A stretch of DNA of 64,000 nucleotides from Streptomyces alboflavus (GCF_000716675.1 NZ_JNXT01000059.1:1-64000), one strand, 5' to 3'; positions 16,111 through 27,349 are shown, numbered from the stretch's first letter. Numbers and translations are program-made. Notes: generated by a model not told the origin, from the letters alone.

Positions 16111-17016
16111 GTGAGTACGTGCGCGACCGCCTCGCGGGATCTGGACGAACCTCTGGCGGGCACCGCGGCCACCGCCAGGACCTGGCTGCTCCTGGAACAG
16201 CCAGGACCCTGGGGCGCCAAGGCGCTCACAGCGAGCCACCTCGATCCGGACGTGGGACGCGCCCTGGAGCGGGCGGCCGAGTCGACCGGCGTGCGGGTCG
16301 CCCTCATCCGGCGCCCAGGGCGGCACGCCGACTGCCACACACCGGCGCGGCACCGCGTCTACGTAGCGCACACCGTCCCGGGCAACGCCTGGCTGCGCTC
16401 CCATGTGGTGGACGAACCACGGCAGTTGCTGGACCTGGACTTCGCGGCGCTCGGCGCCGGCGACCACGGGGGCTTCGGTTCACCGCACACGGGCGAGCCG
16501 CTGGCGCTCGTCTGCACGAACGGCAAGCGTGACCGCTGCTGCGCCCTGCTCGGCAGGCCGCTGGCCGGAGAACTGACCGCCTCCGGAGAGGAGGGCGTCT
16601 GGGAGATCACTCATCTGGGTGGTCATCGCTTCTCCCCCACGCTCCTCGTCCTGCCGCACGGCTATGCGTACGGCCGCACCGGGGCGCACGCCGTCAAGGA
16701 GATCCTGCAGGCGGTACGTGAGGACCGCGTCGTCACTGAAGGGTGCCGGGGCAACTCCGCCTGGGAACGCCCCGGACAGGCCGCCGAGCTTGCGGTGCGC
16801 ACCGCCGCGCGGGAGGACGCGCTGGGCACGCTCAGCGTCGTGGGCACCACGGGTGGCGCTCCGCGCTGGGAGGTGACGGTCGCCCACACCGACGGGCGGC
16901 ACTGGCGGGTCACCGTCGCGCAGGGCGCCTCGTTGCCGCCGCGCCCGGAGAGCTGCGGGGCGGCGCTGGGGTCGCCCGCGCGGATGGACGTGATGGCGGT
17001 GCGGGAGATCGTGTAG
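16111..17016 (+). CDS. Sucrase/ferredoxin-like family protein, iron-regulated
   Basis: The 301-residue protein has an N-terminal region with CATASRDLDEPLAGTA and a thioredoxin-like ferredoxin domain. A cysteine cluster is seen (CTNGKRDRCC, about residues 133-142), with downstream HLGGHRFSPT, typical of sucrase/ferredoxin-like proteins thought to bind a [2Fe-2S] cluster. An iron box directly abuts the GTG start, so repression by iron-loaded DmdR/IdeR is expected and a role in iron release or redox is plausible. There is no Shine-Dalgarno sequence, since the iron box fills its place, so the mRNA is probably leaderless. It is alone, downstream of the HTH-citrate synthase gene. Confidence 0.88.
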   Translation: MSTCATASRDLDEPLAGTAATARTWLLLEQPGPWGAKALTASHLDPDVGRALERAAESTGVRVALIRRPGRHADCHTPARHRVYVAHTVPGNAWLRSHVVDEPRQLLDLDFAALGAGDHGGFGSPHTGEPLALVCTNGKRDRCCALLGRPLAGELTASGEEGVWEITHLGGHRFSPTLLVLPHGYAYGRTGAHAVKEILQAVREDRVVTEGCRGNSAWERPGQAAELAVRTAAREDALGTLSVVGTTGGAPRWEVTVAHTDGRHWRVTVAQGASLPPRPESCGAALGSPARMDVMAVREIV

Positions 17017-17092
17017 GGCCGCTCGGGCGGCGGGCTCCTGGCCGCGTGGAGCCGCCCGGACCGCCACCCTCCCGACAGCTCCGGAGAGGACG

Positions 17093-17164
17093 CTCCCGAA
17101 AGATCACGCAGGCCCGCTGGTCCAAGGGCTCTCGAAAGATCACGCAGGCCCACTGGTCGAAGGA
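17093..17164. repeat. 36-bp direct repeat, two copies
   Basis: Two adjacent 36-bp units share a 20-base run beginning CGAAAGATCACGCAGG and then CTGGTC.AAGG, differing at a few positions. They lie between the iron-regulated gene and the CitA-like kinase, in the region where the kinase promoter is expected. Confidence 0.85.
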
Positions 17165-17229
17165 CTGCCGGGAGATCCACGCCACACTCCCTTCGGAGCA
17201 GGCCGCCCCTCGCCGTACCGTTCGTACAC

Positions 17230-18900
17230 ATGAGCCCGACTCCCCCTGCCCGACGTCTGCGCCTCGGCCTGCCGCGGCGCGTCTTCTCGCAGGTGCTGCT
17301 GATGCAGCTGGCGATCGCCGCCGGAGTGGCCGTGCTCGCCACCGGGCTCTTCCTGGCGCCGCTCAGCGACCAACTGGACGACCAGGCGATGCGCAGGGCC
17401 CTCGCCATCGCGCAGACGACGGCGGCGCAGCCCAGGATCGCCCAGGACCTGGCCTCCTCGCGTCCGGCGGCCGACGGGCCCGTGCAGGCCGCGGCGGAGC
17501 GGATCCGCAAGGCCAGCGGCGCCGAGTACGTCGTGATCATGAACAAGGAAGGTGTGCGCTGGTCGCACACGGACCGTGACGAGGTGGGCAGGGTCGTCTC
17601 GACGGACCCCAGCGACGCGCTGGCGGGCCGCCACGTCATGGAGATCGACAACGGCACGCTCGGCCGCTCCGCGCGCGGGAAGGTGCCATTGCGGGACACG
17701 AGCGGCACGATCGTGGGCGCTGTCTCCGTAGGCATCGAGTACGACAGCGTGCGCGCCCGGCTGATCCACACGATCCCGAGCCTGTTCGCGTACGCAGGCG
17801 GGGCGCTGGCCGTCGGCGCGCTCGCCGCCTATCTGATCTCGCGCAGGGTGCACCGCCAGACGCGTGACCTCGCGTTCTCCGACATCTCGGCGTTGCTCGC
17901 GGAGCGCGAGGCGATGCTGCACGGCATCCGCGAGGGTGTCGTCGCCCTGGACCGCGGCGGCAGGATCCGGCTGCTCAACGACGAGGCGCAGCGGCTCCTT
18001 GGGCTCGGTGCGGAGGCGATCGGTGAGTCCCTGGAGGCGGCGCTCGGCGAGGGCCGCACCACCGATGTCCTGTCGGGCCGCGTCTCCGGCACCGACCTCC
18101 TGACGGTACGCGGCCAGCGCGTCCTGGTCGCCAATCGCATGCCCACGGACGACGGCGGCGCCGTCGCGACCCTCCGCGACCGCACCGAACTGGAACAGCT
18201 CGGCCGGGAACTCGACTCCACGCGCGGCCTCATCGACGCCCTGCGCGCCCAGGACCACGAGCACGCCAACCGCATGCACACGCTGCTCGGCCTGCTCGAA
18301 CTGGAGATGTACGAGGAGGCCGCGGAGTTCGTGGGCGAGGTGGCGGGCGCGCACCGGGTGACCGCCGAGCAGATCACCGAGAAGATCCACGATCCGCTGC
18401 TTTCGGCCCTGCTGGTCGGCAAGGCGACCGTCGCCGCGGAGCGCGGCGTGTCGCTCGCCGTCTCTGAGGACACCGCTCTGCCCGACCGGCTCGTCGACCC
18501 CGGTGGGCTCGTCACGATCGTCGGCAACCTCGTCGACAACGCGCTGGACGCGGCGGCGACCCTGCGGCCCGGGACTGCGGGCATCGGGCACGCGCGCGTG
18601 GAGGTCGCTCTGCGCACCGAGGGGCCGGAGGGGCGCACGATGGTGTTGCGGGTACGCGATTCGGGTCCCGGTGTGCCGGCGGAGCAGCGTGAGTCGGTGT
18701 TCACGGAGGGCTGGAGCACCAAGGAGCCGCCTGCGCACGGGAAGCGCGGTATCGGGCTCCCTCTGGTGCGCAGGCTCGCCGAGCGGCAGGGCGGCAGTGT
18801 GGCGGTGGGTGCGGCGCCAGGCGGTGGCGCCGAGTTCACGGTCGTCCTGCCTGAGGGACTCGCGGAGCTGCGGCCGGTGGCCACGGAGGAGGCACGATGA
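17230..18900 (+). CDS. CitA/DcuS-type sensor histidine kinase
   Basis: The 556-residue kinase has two membrane helices (about residues 18-42 and 181-204) framing an extracytoplasmic PAS-like sensor (VVIMNKEGVRWSHTDRD, DPSDALAGRHVMEI). A cytoplasmic PAS domain follows (about 215-320). The phosphoacceptor box is QDHEHANRMH (His343 likely) and the HATPase domain carries NLVDNALDA and GKRGIGLPLV. This layout is that of carboxylate sensors (citrate, C4-dicarboxylates). It overlaps the downstream response regulator by four bases. An acetate-type symporter gene lies convergently just beyond, a possible target, but that link is only positional. Confidence 0.93.
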   Translation: MSPTPPARRLRLGLPRRVFSQVLLMQLAIAAGVAVLATGLFLAPLSDQLDDQAMRRALAIAQTTAAQPRIAQDLASSRPAADGPVQAAAERIRKASGAEYVVIMNKEGVRWSHTDRDEVGRVVSTDPSDALAGRHVMEIDNGTLGRSARGKVPLRDTSGTIVGAVSVGIEYDSVRARLIHTIPSLFAYAGGALAVGALAAYLISRRVHRQTRDLAFSDISALLAEREAMLHGIREGVVALDRGGRIRLLNDEAQRLLGLGAEAIGESLEAALGEGRTTDVLSGRVSGTDLLTVRGQRVLVANRMPTDDGGAVATLRDRTELEQLGRELDSTRGLIDALRAQDHEHANRMHTLLGLLELEMYEEAAEFVGEVAGAHRVTAEQITEKIHDPLLSALLVGKATVAAERGVSLAVSEDTALPDRLVDPGGLVTIVGNLVDNALDAAATLRPGTAGIGHARVEVALRTEGPEGRTMVLRVRDSGPGVPAEQRESVFTEGWSTKEPPAHGKRGIGLPLVRRLAERQGGSVAVGAAPGGGAEFTVVLPEGLAELRPVATEEAR

Positions 18901-19574
18901 TCGAGGTTCTGGTCGTGGACGACGACGTGCGCGTGGCGAACGTCAACGCGGCCTACGTGGAGAAGGTTCCGGGTTTCCGGGTGGCCGGGCGCGCGCACAG
19001 CGCCACCGAGGCCCTGCGCCTCGTCGAGGAGCTGCCGGTCGATCTGGTGCTGCTCGACCACTATCTGCCGGACGAGACGGGCCTGGCCGTGGTCCGCTCG
19101 CTGCGTGAGCGCGGCCACCAGACCGACGTGATCATGGTGACGGCGGCCCGTGACATCGCCACGGTCCAGGCCGCGATGCGTCATGGCGCGCTGCAGTACC
19201 TGGTCAAGCCCTTCTCGTACGCGGGGCTCCGCGCCAAGCTCGACGCGTACGCGACGCTGCGCCGCACTCTCGACGGCGGCGGCGAGGCGGAGCAGGCCGA
19301 GGTCGACCGCATCTTCGGTGCCCTCTCGGCCACACCGGCGCCGGAGCTGCCCAAGGGGCACTCTCCCACGACCGCGGAGCTGGTCCGCAGGGCCCTGATG
19401 GCGGCTGAAGGGCCGATCTCCGCCCAGGACCTCGCGGAGTCCACCGGGTTGAGCCGACAGACCGCACAGCGCTATCTGAAGCTCCTGGAGCGCACGGGCC
19501 GTGTACACCTGAGCCTGAAGTACGGCGACACGGGCCGCCCGGAGCACCGCTACGCCTGGTCGTCCTCCTTCTGA
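18897..19574 (+). CDS. CitB/DcuR-type response regulator
   Basis: The 225-residue protein has a receiver domain with phosphoacceptor Asp54 (LVLLDHYLPD), acidic pocket DDD (8-10) and the conserved Lys in YLVKPFSY. A C-terminal winged helix (about 155-215; SAQDLAESTGLSRQTAQRYLKLLERTG) is typical of the CitB family. Start ATG overlaps the kinase stop (ATGA), so the pair is translationally coupled. It ends 9 bp from the convergent symporter gene with no visible terminator between them. Confidence 0.94.
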   Translation: MIEVLVVDDDVRVANVNAAYVEKVPGFRVAGRAHSATEALRLVEELPVDLVLLDHYLPDETGLAVVRSLRERGHQTDVIMVTAARDIATVQAAMRHGALQYLVKPFSYAGLRAKLDAYATLRRTLDGGGEAEQAEVDRIFGALSATPAPELPKGHSPTTAELVRRALMAAEGPISAQDLAESTGLSRQTAQRYLKLLERTGRVHLSLKYGDTGRPEHRYAWSSSF

Positions 19575-19583
19575 CCTCCGACG

Positions 19584-21176
19584 CTACGCGGCGCCCGCTC
19601 CCGTCAGCGACCGCACTTCCGTCTCCGCGTGCTTGGCCTCGTCCGCCGGGTCCGACGAGGTGACCGTGCCGAACCATCCCGCGAGGAAGCCGAGCGGAAT
19701 CGACACGAGCCCGGGGTTCTCCAGCGGGAAGTACTGGAAGTCCACGCCGGGGAACAGGGAGTTCGGGCTTCCGGAGACCACGGGCGACAACACCACGAGC
19801 ACCAGTGAGGGCAGCAGCCCGCCGTAGACGGACCAGACGGCGCCCCGTGTGGTGAACTGCCGCCAGAACAGCGAGTAGAGCAGCACCGGAAGGTTCGCGG
19901 ACGCCGCGACCGCGAAGGCCAGGCCGACGAGGAAGGCGACGTTGAGGTCGCGGGCGACCAGGCCGAGCCCGATCGCGACCGCGCCGATCCCCACCGCCGC
20001 GACCCGCGCCACCGCGACCTCGCTGCGCGGCTTGGCGTTCTTGCGCCGCAGCGAGGCATAGAGGTCGTGGGCCACGGACGCCGAGGAGGCGAGCGTGATC
20101 CCGGCGACCACGGCGAGGATCGTGGCGAAGGCGATGGCGGCCACGACCGCGAACAGAACCGTTCCGCCCGTGGAATCCGCACCGCCGCCCAGGTCGAGCG
20201 CGAGCAGCGGAACCGCCGTGTTCCCCGCCGCGTTCGAGCCCTTCACCGCGTCGGTCCCGACGATCGCCGCGGCACCGAAACCGAGCACGATCGTCATCAG
20301 GTAGAAGCTGCCGATGAGGCCGATGGACCAGATGACCGACCGACGGGCGGCCCGTGCGGTCGGCACGGTGTAGAAGCGCGACAGGATGTGCGGCAGTCCG
20401 GCGGTGCCGAGCACCAGCGCGAGGCCGAGGCTGATGAAGTCGAACCGCGACGTCCAGTCACCGCCGTACTTCAGCCCGGGCGCCAGGAACTGCCCGCCGT
20501 GCCCGCTGCGGTCGGCGGCCGTCCGCAGCAGTTGGTCGAAGTCGCCGTGGAAGCGCATCAGGACGAGCACGGTCAGTGCGATCGCCCCGGCCATGAGCAG
20601 GACCGCCTTGACGATCTGGATCCACGTGGTGGCCCGCATCCCTCCCATCGACACATAGATGACCATGAGCGCGCCGACACCGATCACCGTCCACGTCTGC
20701 GCCGCCTCGCTCGTCCCGCCCAGCAGCAACGCGACCAGTGAGCCCGCCCCCACCATCTGCGCCACCAGATAGAGAACGGACACGGTCACCGAGGAAGTTC
20801 CCGCGGCGATCCGCACCGGACGCTCCCGCATCCGCGCCGCCACCACGTCGGCGAGCGTGAACCGCCCGCAGTTCCGCACCAGTTCGGCCACCAGGAACAG
20901 CACGACGAGCCAGGCCACCAGGAAGCCCACCGAGTAGAGCAGCCCGTCGTAGCCGTAGAGCGCGATCAGCCCGGAAATGCCGAGGAACGAGGCCGCCGAC
21001 ATGTAGTCGCCCGCGATGGCAAAACCATTCTCCATGGGCGAGAACAGCCGACCTCCGGCATAGAACTCCTCCGCGGAGCCGTGCCGGTTGCGGCTCACAT
21101 ACGTCGTGATCCCCAGCGTGACGGCAACGAACGCCCCGAACAGGACCAGCGCCAGCGTCTGGTGATCCCCCGTCAC
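19584..21176 (-). CDS. Sodium/solute symporter of the acetate permease (ActP) type
   Basis: The 530-residue integral membrane protein has about 13 hydrophobic helices and sodium:solute symporter signatures such as FAIAGDYMSAASFLGISGLIALYGYDG and GTAGLPHILSRFYTVP. The family moves acetate, pyruvate or other short carboxylates with cations across the membrane. Start GTG 21176 overlaps the DUF485 stop (GTGA), the classic yjcH-actP arrangement. The neighbouring CitA/CitB-like system, convergent, is a possible regulator. Confidence 0.93.
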   Translation of the reverse strand: MTGDHQTLALVLFGAFVAVTLGITTYVSRNRHGSAEEFYAGGRLFSPMENGFAIAGDYMSAASFLGISGLIALYGYDGLLYSVGFLVAWLVVLFLVAELVRNCGRFTLADVVAARMRERPVRIAAGTSSVTVSVLYLVAQMVGAGSLVALLLGGTSEAAQTWTVIGVGALMVIYVSMGGMRATTWIQIVKAVLLMAGAIALTVLVLMRFHGDFDQLLRTAADRSGHGGQFLAPGLKYGGDWTSRFDFISLGLALVLGTAGLPHILSRFYTVPTARAARRSVIWSIGLIGSFYLMTIVLGFGAAAIVGTDAVKGSNAAGNTAVPLLALDLGGGADSTGGTVLFAVVAAIAFATILAVVAGITLASSASVAHDLYASLRRKNAKPRSEVAVARVAAVGIGAVAIGLGLVARDLNVAFLVGLAFAVAASANLPVLLYSLFWRQFTTRGAVWSVYGGLLPSLVLVVLSPVVSGSPNSLFPGVDFQYFPLENPGLVSIPLGFLAGWFGTVTSSDPADEAKHAETEVRSLTGAGAA

Positions 21177-21673
21177 CGCTCGGCCCCCTGGCGCAGTTCC
21201 TGCTCCCGCTTCTGCTCGAACACGACCCACCGCAGGTCGAGCGCCGCCTTGTCCCTGCGCAACCGGGCATGCCGTGCGTACGCCCACGTCAGCAGGAACG
21301 TTGAGGCGAACTGCGCGAGACCCGCGACCATCGCCACGTTCACCGCTCCGCTGACGGGGCGTGCCATCAGCTCCGGCGCCGCCGTCGCGGTCACGACGTA
21401 CGCCACGTACCAGGTGAAGAAGGCGGCCACGGCGGGGATCACGAACCTTCGATACCGACGGCGCACCTCCTGGAAGGCCGCGCTCGCCTGCACCTCCAGA
21501 TAGATGTCGGCGGCGCTCCGCTCCGGCGCGGCGGCCGGCGCCGGTACGGCGGGCGCCGTGGGTGCGCCGGTGCCGTCCAGCTCGCCCCATCCGGAGGCCA
21601 GCTCGTCGTACCACGGATCCTTCAGATCACCGGGCCGGACCCGCCCGGCGTCGCGGCCGTCGTGCTTCTCCAC
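21173..21673 (-). CDS. DUF485 membrane protein, symporter partner
   Basis: The 166-residue protein has a disordered N-terminus, then a DUF485 domain with two membrane helices (roughly residues 80-100 and 115-138; FQEVRRRYRRFVIPAVAAFF is typical). DUF485 proteins (YjcH) are encoded next to ActP-type symporters and are thought to be accessory subunits. GTG 21673 is chosen because AAGGAG lies six nt upstream; a TTG at 21715 would add 14 residues with no ribosome site. It overlaps the symporter start by four bases. Confidence 0.9.
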   Translation of the reverse strand: MEKHDGRDAGRVRPGDLKDPWYDELASGWGELDGTGAPTAPAVPAPAAAPERSAADIYLEVQASAAFQEVRRRYRRFVIPAVAAFFTWYVAYVVTATAAPELMARPVSGAVNVAMVAGLAQFASTFLLTWAYARHARLRRDKAALDLRWVVFEQKREQELRQGAER

Positions 21674-21786
21674 CGAACTCTCCTTGTCCGCGGCCTGATC
21701 CGGCCGCGTGCCCAAGGATGGGCAGATCGGGAAGATCCGTGACTCTTCTCTCCCCGCTCTTCACCCCATCAGGTGACGGAAGCCCC

Positions 21787-22572
21787 TCACCCCCGCGTTC
21801 TGCCCGGCGGCTGCGCGAGACCGTGCCGGTAGGCGTAACGCACCGCCTGCGCACGGTCCTTGAGCCCCGCCTTGGCGAAGAGGTTGTTGATGTGGGTCTT
21901 CACGGTGGCGGTGGAGACATGCAGCGCCCGCGCGATCTCCTGGTTGGTCATCCCTTCCGCGATCAGGGTGATCACCTCCGTCTCCCGCAGCGTCAGTCCG
22001 TCGGGCGGCTCCGCCGGGCGCGTGGCCTCCGCCGGCTCCGAAAGCCGCTCGAGGAGGCGCCGTTGGATCTTCGGCGAGAGCCCCGCGTCCCCCGAGAGCA
22101 CGTCCTCGACGGCCCGCACGATCTCCTCCCCGCCCGCGTCCTTGGTGAGATAGCCCCGCGCCCCGGCCTTGAGCGCCGGGAAGAGCGACTCGTCGTCGGC
22201 GTACGTCGTGAGCACCACGACCTGCGTGCCCGGATACTGCGACCGGATCCGACGCGTGGCCTCCGCCCCGTCGCAGCGCGGCATCCGCAGGTCCATCAGG
22301 ACCACGTCCGGCGCGAGTTCCGCGACGAGCCGCACCGCTTCCTCGCCGTCGCCCCCGGCCCCGACGACCTCGATGCCCGGCAGCAGCCCGAGGAGCATCA
22401 CGATCCCCTCGCGCACCACGGTCTGATCGTCGACCACGACCACCCGCGCGGGCGGCCGACCCCCACCACCAGCGCCCCGGTCCCGCGGAACCACGCCCTC
22501 ACCACCACTGCCCGTACCCCGCCGACCCGCGACACCAGCACCAGCCTCGGGTGACCCTTCGTCCATCGTCAT
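21787..22572 (-). CDS. NarL/LuxR-family response regulator
   Basis: The 261-residue regulator has a receiver domain with phosphoacceptor Asp94 (VVLMDLRMPRCDG) and a LuxR-type helix-turn-helix at about 193-255 (LTLRETEVITLIAEGMTNQEIARALHVS). The first ~40 residues are Gly/Pro-rich and disordered; a start nearer the receiver domain cannot be excluded. ATG 22572 overlaps the kinase stop by four bases. It is the last gene of a three-gene operon with a small membrane protein and a HisKA_3 kinase. Targets are unknown. Confidence 0.93.
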   Translation of the reverse strand: MTMDEGSPEAGAGVAGRRGTGSGGEGVVPRDRGAGGGGRPPARVVVVDDQTVVREGIVMLLGLLPGIEVVGAGGDGEEAVRLVAELAPDVVLMDLRMPRCDGAEATRRIRSQYPGTQVVVLTTYADDESLFPALKAGARGYLTKDAGGEEIVRAVEDVLSGDAGLSPKIQRRLLERLSEPAEATRPAEPPDGLTLRETEVITLIAEGMTNQEIARALHVSTATVKTHINNLFAKAGLKDRAQAVRYAYRHGLAQPPGRTRG

Positions 22573-23780
22573 CCCGGCACCTTCAACCGCACCGCGAAGC
22601 CTTCCTGTTCCGGCCCTGCCTCCAGCGAGCCGCCCAGCAGCTCGGCACGCTCGCGCATCCCCAGCAGACCGTACCCGGCTCCGGAAGCCGCGAGTTCGCC
22701 CGGCGAACCGCCCGAGTCCCGCACGTCCAGCGTCACCTCCCCCTCCCCGTACTCAAGGAGGACCGTCACCTTGGCCCCCCGCGCGTGCTTGCGCACGTTC
22801 GTCAACGCCTCCTGCGCCACTCGGCGCACCGCCTGGGACGCCTCCGCCGTCAGATCCCGCCGCTCCCCCGTGACCGCCACCGATGCCCGGTCCGACGCCG
22901 CCAGTTCCCGTAGGAAGTCCTCCACCGGCGTCATCTCACCACGCAGCGCGGACAGTGCCTGCCGGGTCTCGGCCAGTCCTTCCGAAGCCATGGACCGAGC
23001 TGCCACCACACGTCCGAGGATCTGCTGCCGCTCACCGCCACCCTCGATCAGCAGCCGGGCCGCCTCCAGGTGGACGAGCTGGGCGGACAGGCTGTGCGCC
23101 AGCACGTCGTGGATCTCCCGGGCGATCCGCCCCCGCTCGGCCAACGCTGCCGACTCGGCCTCGGCGACGCGCGCCGCACGCTCCTGGGCCAGCAACTGCT
23201 GGGCGTGCCCCCGAGCTTCCGCGTCCAGTCGCAGGACGTACCCAGCGAGGGCGATCCCCGCGGTCACCGCCGCCGTCGTCGGCCAGGGGTCCTCGTTCAC
23301 CAGGGCGAACGCTCCGAGCGCCGCCCCGGTCGCGATCACAGCCGCTCCCAGGGGCAACCGCTCCAGCGACATGATGGCGGCGGCACACCACAGCACAGCC
23401 GCCGGAAGGTCGAAGCCGGTCGCATGGGCCGCGACGCCCACCGCCAGGACAAGGCCGAGCGATCCCAGCGACAGCCACAGTCGCTGCTCCAGCGTGGCGC
23501 GGAAGTACACCACGAGGGATGTCCCGCAGACGACGATGGCGACCAGTCCCAGCGCGATCCCCCAGCCCGGGAGCCCGCTTCGGAAGAGGGTGCTCCAGAG
23601 CAGCAGACCGATGAACACCGCGCGCACGAGCCGACTGAGCAGCCGTCGGGGGCGCGTCATCCTCTCGCTGGACAGGGCCTCTCGCGACGGCCAGCGCGTC
23701 CAGGTGTCAAGCGTGCCGGACACCCCGTTCCCACGGGGAGCCCCGTCGCCGGCGGGGTCCGTCCCCATCAGTGCGGGCAT
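22569..23780 (-). CDS. HisKA_3-type sensor histidine kinase
   Basis: The 403-residue kinase has about five membrane helices (about residues 50-180) with almost no extracellular loop, then a dimerisation box with phosphoacceptor His224 (REIHDVLAHSLS) and an HATPase domain (VAQEALTNVRKHA; GYGLLGMRERAELLGG). This NarX/DesK-like layout suits sensing of membrane or intracellular signals. ATG 23780 follows the stop of the small upstream gene by two bases; Met41 is an alternative start nearer the first helix. It is coupled to the response regulator. Confidence 0.92.
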   Translation of the reverse strand: MPALMGTDPAGDGAPRGNGVSGTLDTWTRWPSREALSSERMTRPRRLLSRLVRAVFIGLLLWSTLFRSGLPGWGIALGLVAIVVCGTSLVVYFRATLEQRLWLSLGSLGLVLAVGVAAHATGFDLPAAVLWCAAAIMSLERLPLGAAVIATGAALGAFALVNEDPWPTTAAVTAGIALAGYVLRLDAEARGHAQQLLAQERAARVAEAESAALAERGRIAREIHDVLAHSLSAQLVHLEAARLLIEGGGERQQILGRVVAARSMASEGLAETRQALSALRGEMTPVEDFLRELAASDRASVAVTGERRDLTAEASQAVRRVAQEALTNVRKHARGAKVTVLLEYGEGEVTLDVRDSGGSPGELAASGAGYGLLGMRERAELLGGSLEAGPEQEGFAVRLKVPG

Positions 23781-23784
23781 TTTG

Positions 23785-24273
23785 TCACCGTACGCCGCCG
23801 GCCAGGGCCGGCGCCGGGCGCAGGGCCTGGGCCCGCAGTTCCAGGATGCCCGCGCGCACCAGCAACGACGCGGCGAGGGCGACCAGGAGCGCGCCGGTGC
23901 CCTGGTGGATGCCGATGAGGAGGCCTATCCCCATGAGCCCGAGCCGGGCGGCTATGCCGACGGCCCAGACGACGGCGGTGGACTTGGTGCCGCGGGTCCA
24001 CACGGAACCGTCCGGCTCGGTCCAGACCCGGCTGGTCCAGGCCCAGGCTGCGCCCATCAACAGTCCCACGGCGATCTCACCGCCGAGCAGCACGAGGGAG
24101 GCCGTCTCGTGCTGGGTGTCGATGACACCGGAGCCCCCGAGGCCGAAGTATCCGAGCACGACAGGGATCAGCCACCAGCGCTTGGAGTCGGTCATGCGCT
24201 GCGGCTGCGTCTGGCGTCTGACGACGAGAGCGACTGCGGCAAGGATGAGCAGCGCGTTGGCAAACCCGGGCAT
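23785..24273 (-). CDS. DUF1453/CcdC-like small membrane protein
   Basis: The 162-residue protein has about four to five membrane helices (ANALLILAAVALVV, WWLIPVVLGYFGLGG, LVLLGGEIAVGLLMGAAWAW, later GLMGIGLLIGI) and the RRQTQPQRM motif between the first two, typical of DUF1453/CcdC-like proteins. ATG 24273 has GGAGG five nt upstream; longer frames lack a ribosome site. It begins the operon with the HisKA_3 kinase and NarL regulator and could be an accessory sensor component (inference from order only). Confidence 0.82.
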   Translation of the reverse strand: MPGFANALLILAAVALVVRRQTQPQRMTDSKRWWLIPVVLGYFGLGGSGVIDTQHETASLVLLGGEIAVGLLMGAAWAWTSRVWTEPDGSVWTRGTKSTAVVWAVGIAARLGLMGIGLLIGIHQGTGALLVALAASLLVRAGILELRAQALRPAPALAGGVR

Positions 24274-24386
24274 CACGGCCTCCGATGGCATGCGCGGACG
24301 AAGAAGAGCGATGAAGAAGTACGCCTTCGACGCTACGGAATCAGCCTGGTCAGAGGATCGGAGCTGGGGTGGATCATGGGTGGACC

Positions 24387-24416
24387 GGGTGTCTCCACCC
24401 ACGGGTGGAGCTACCC
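24387..24416 (-). terminator. Probable terminator hairpin downstream of parE
   Basis: CTCCACCC and GGGTGGAG form a perfect core stem around AC, extended by GGGT/ACCC with one mismatch. It lies in the 290-bp gap between the parE stop (24564) and the DUF1453 start, in which nothing else was recognised. Confidence 0.6.
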
Positions 24417-24563
24417 GTCGCGAGGGCCTCCGGCCGCGCAGACACGGGTGCCCCGCGTGCTCCGGACACCCTGACGAGGGCGCCCCAGCGCACACGGGGC
24501 ACTACTGCGTGCAAGATCGCGTTCAAGCACGCACCCATGGTCGAGCACGCGCCCGCAGGGACC

Positions 24564-26687
<2,124 letters not shown>

Positions 26688-27118
26688 GCGGTTCGCTCCT
26701 CGCTGAATTTCAAGGGAGGCCCTTTGGGGTAAGGGCCCGGCTTCTACTGCCCGTCAGAGGGTACCGAGGCCTGGTAGAGCCGTTGTCACGCCACCCTCGA
26801 CTCGGCCCAGACTAGTCCAGAAGCGCACGCGTGTTCGATCGCTCGATGGAGTGAAGCACACATCACGTTCCCTTCCAGGCATGAACCATTTAGGCTCCGG
26901 GCACGTCCTCATGAACAACCGGCAAGCCAGCCGGCGAGGACCTGACCTGACAGACAGCGCGAAACCGTACGACAGCAATACGGCACATTCGCCGCCAACC
27001 GGCAGCAGACAGCCACCCCGAATGAAAAATTCGAGGAAAAGCCACGAGCGGGAACGTTTTCGGCCTGGTTGGATGTTGACCCTGGTACGACAGCTCGTCG
27101 AGCTAGAGAAGAGGCGAC
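26688..27118. other. Divergent promoter region between parE and the zinc-ribbon gene
   Basis: This 431-bp gap contains a relatively AT-rich patch (26840-27060) unlike the surrounding coding DNA. Short open frames here have no domain or codon-bias support. It should carry the parE promoter and that of the zinc-ribbon gene (a TTGACC at 27076-27081 lies 38 bp before the GTG); neither could be fixed with confidence. Confidence 0.5.
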
Positions 27119-27349
27119 GTGACTACTGTTCTGACCCCCGCGAGCCCCCTGACGGCCGCTGACCGCTGCGACCGCTGCGGCGCACAGGCGTACCTGCGCG
27201 TCGTCCTGTTGAGCGGCGGTGAACTGCTCTTCTGCGCCCACCACGGTCGCAAGTTCGAGCCGGAACTCAAGAAGATCGCCGCCGAGATACAGGATGAGAC
27301 GGAGCGCCTGACGGCTGTGCCGGCCAGCTCATCCGAAGAGGAACGCTGA
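27119..27349 (+). CDS. DUF7455-family small zinc-ribbon protein
   Basis: The 76-residue protein has CxxC (RCDRCGAQAY, Cys17/Cys20) and CAHH (LLFCAHHGRK) motifs that would hold one zinc ion, followed by a charged helix. This matches small actinobacterial DUF7455 proteins, which are commonly encoded next to the principal sigma factor. The function is unknown; binding to nucleic acid or polymerase is only a guess. Start GTG 27119 has GAAGAGG upstream. A strong bidirectional terminator follows. Confidence 0.85.
   Translation: MTTVLTPASPLTAADRCDRCGAQAYLRVVLLSGGELLFCAHHGRKFEPELKKIAAEIQDETERLTAVPASSSEEER

Noticed and set aside
26851..27162. Open frame of about 100 codons before the zinc-ribbon gene
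   Set aside because: It runs through an AT-rich promoter gap and into the zinc-ribbon gene in another frame, with no domain or codon-bias support.
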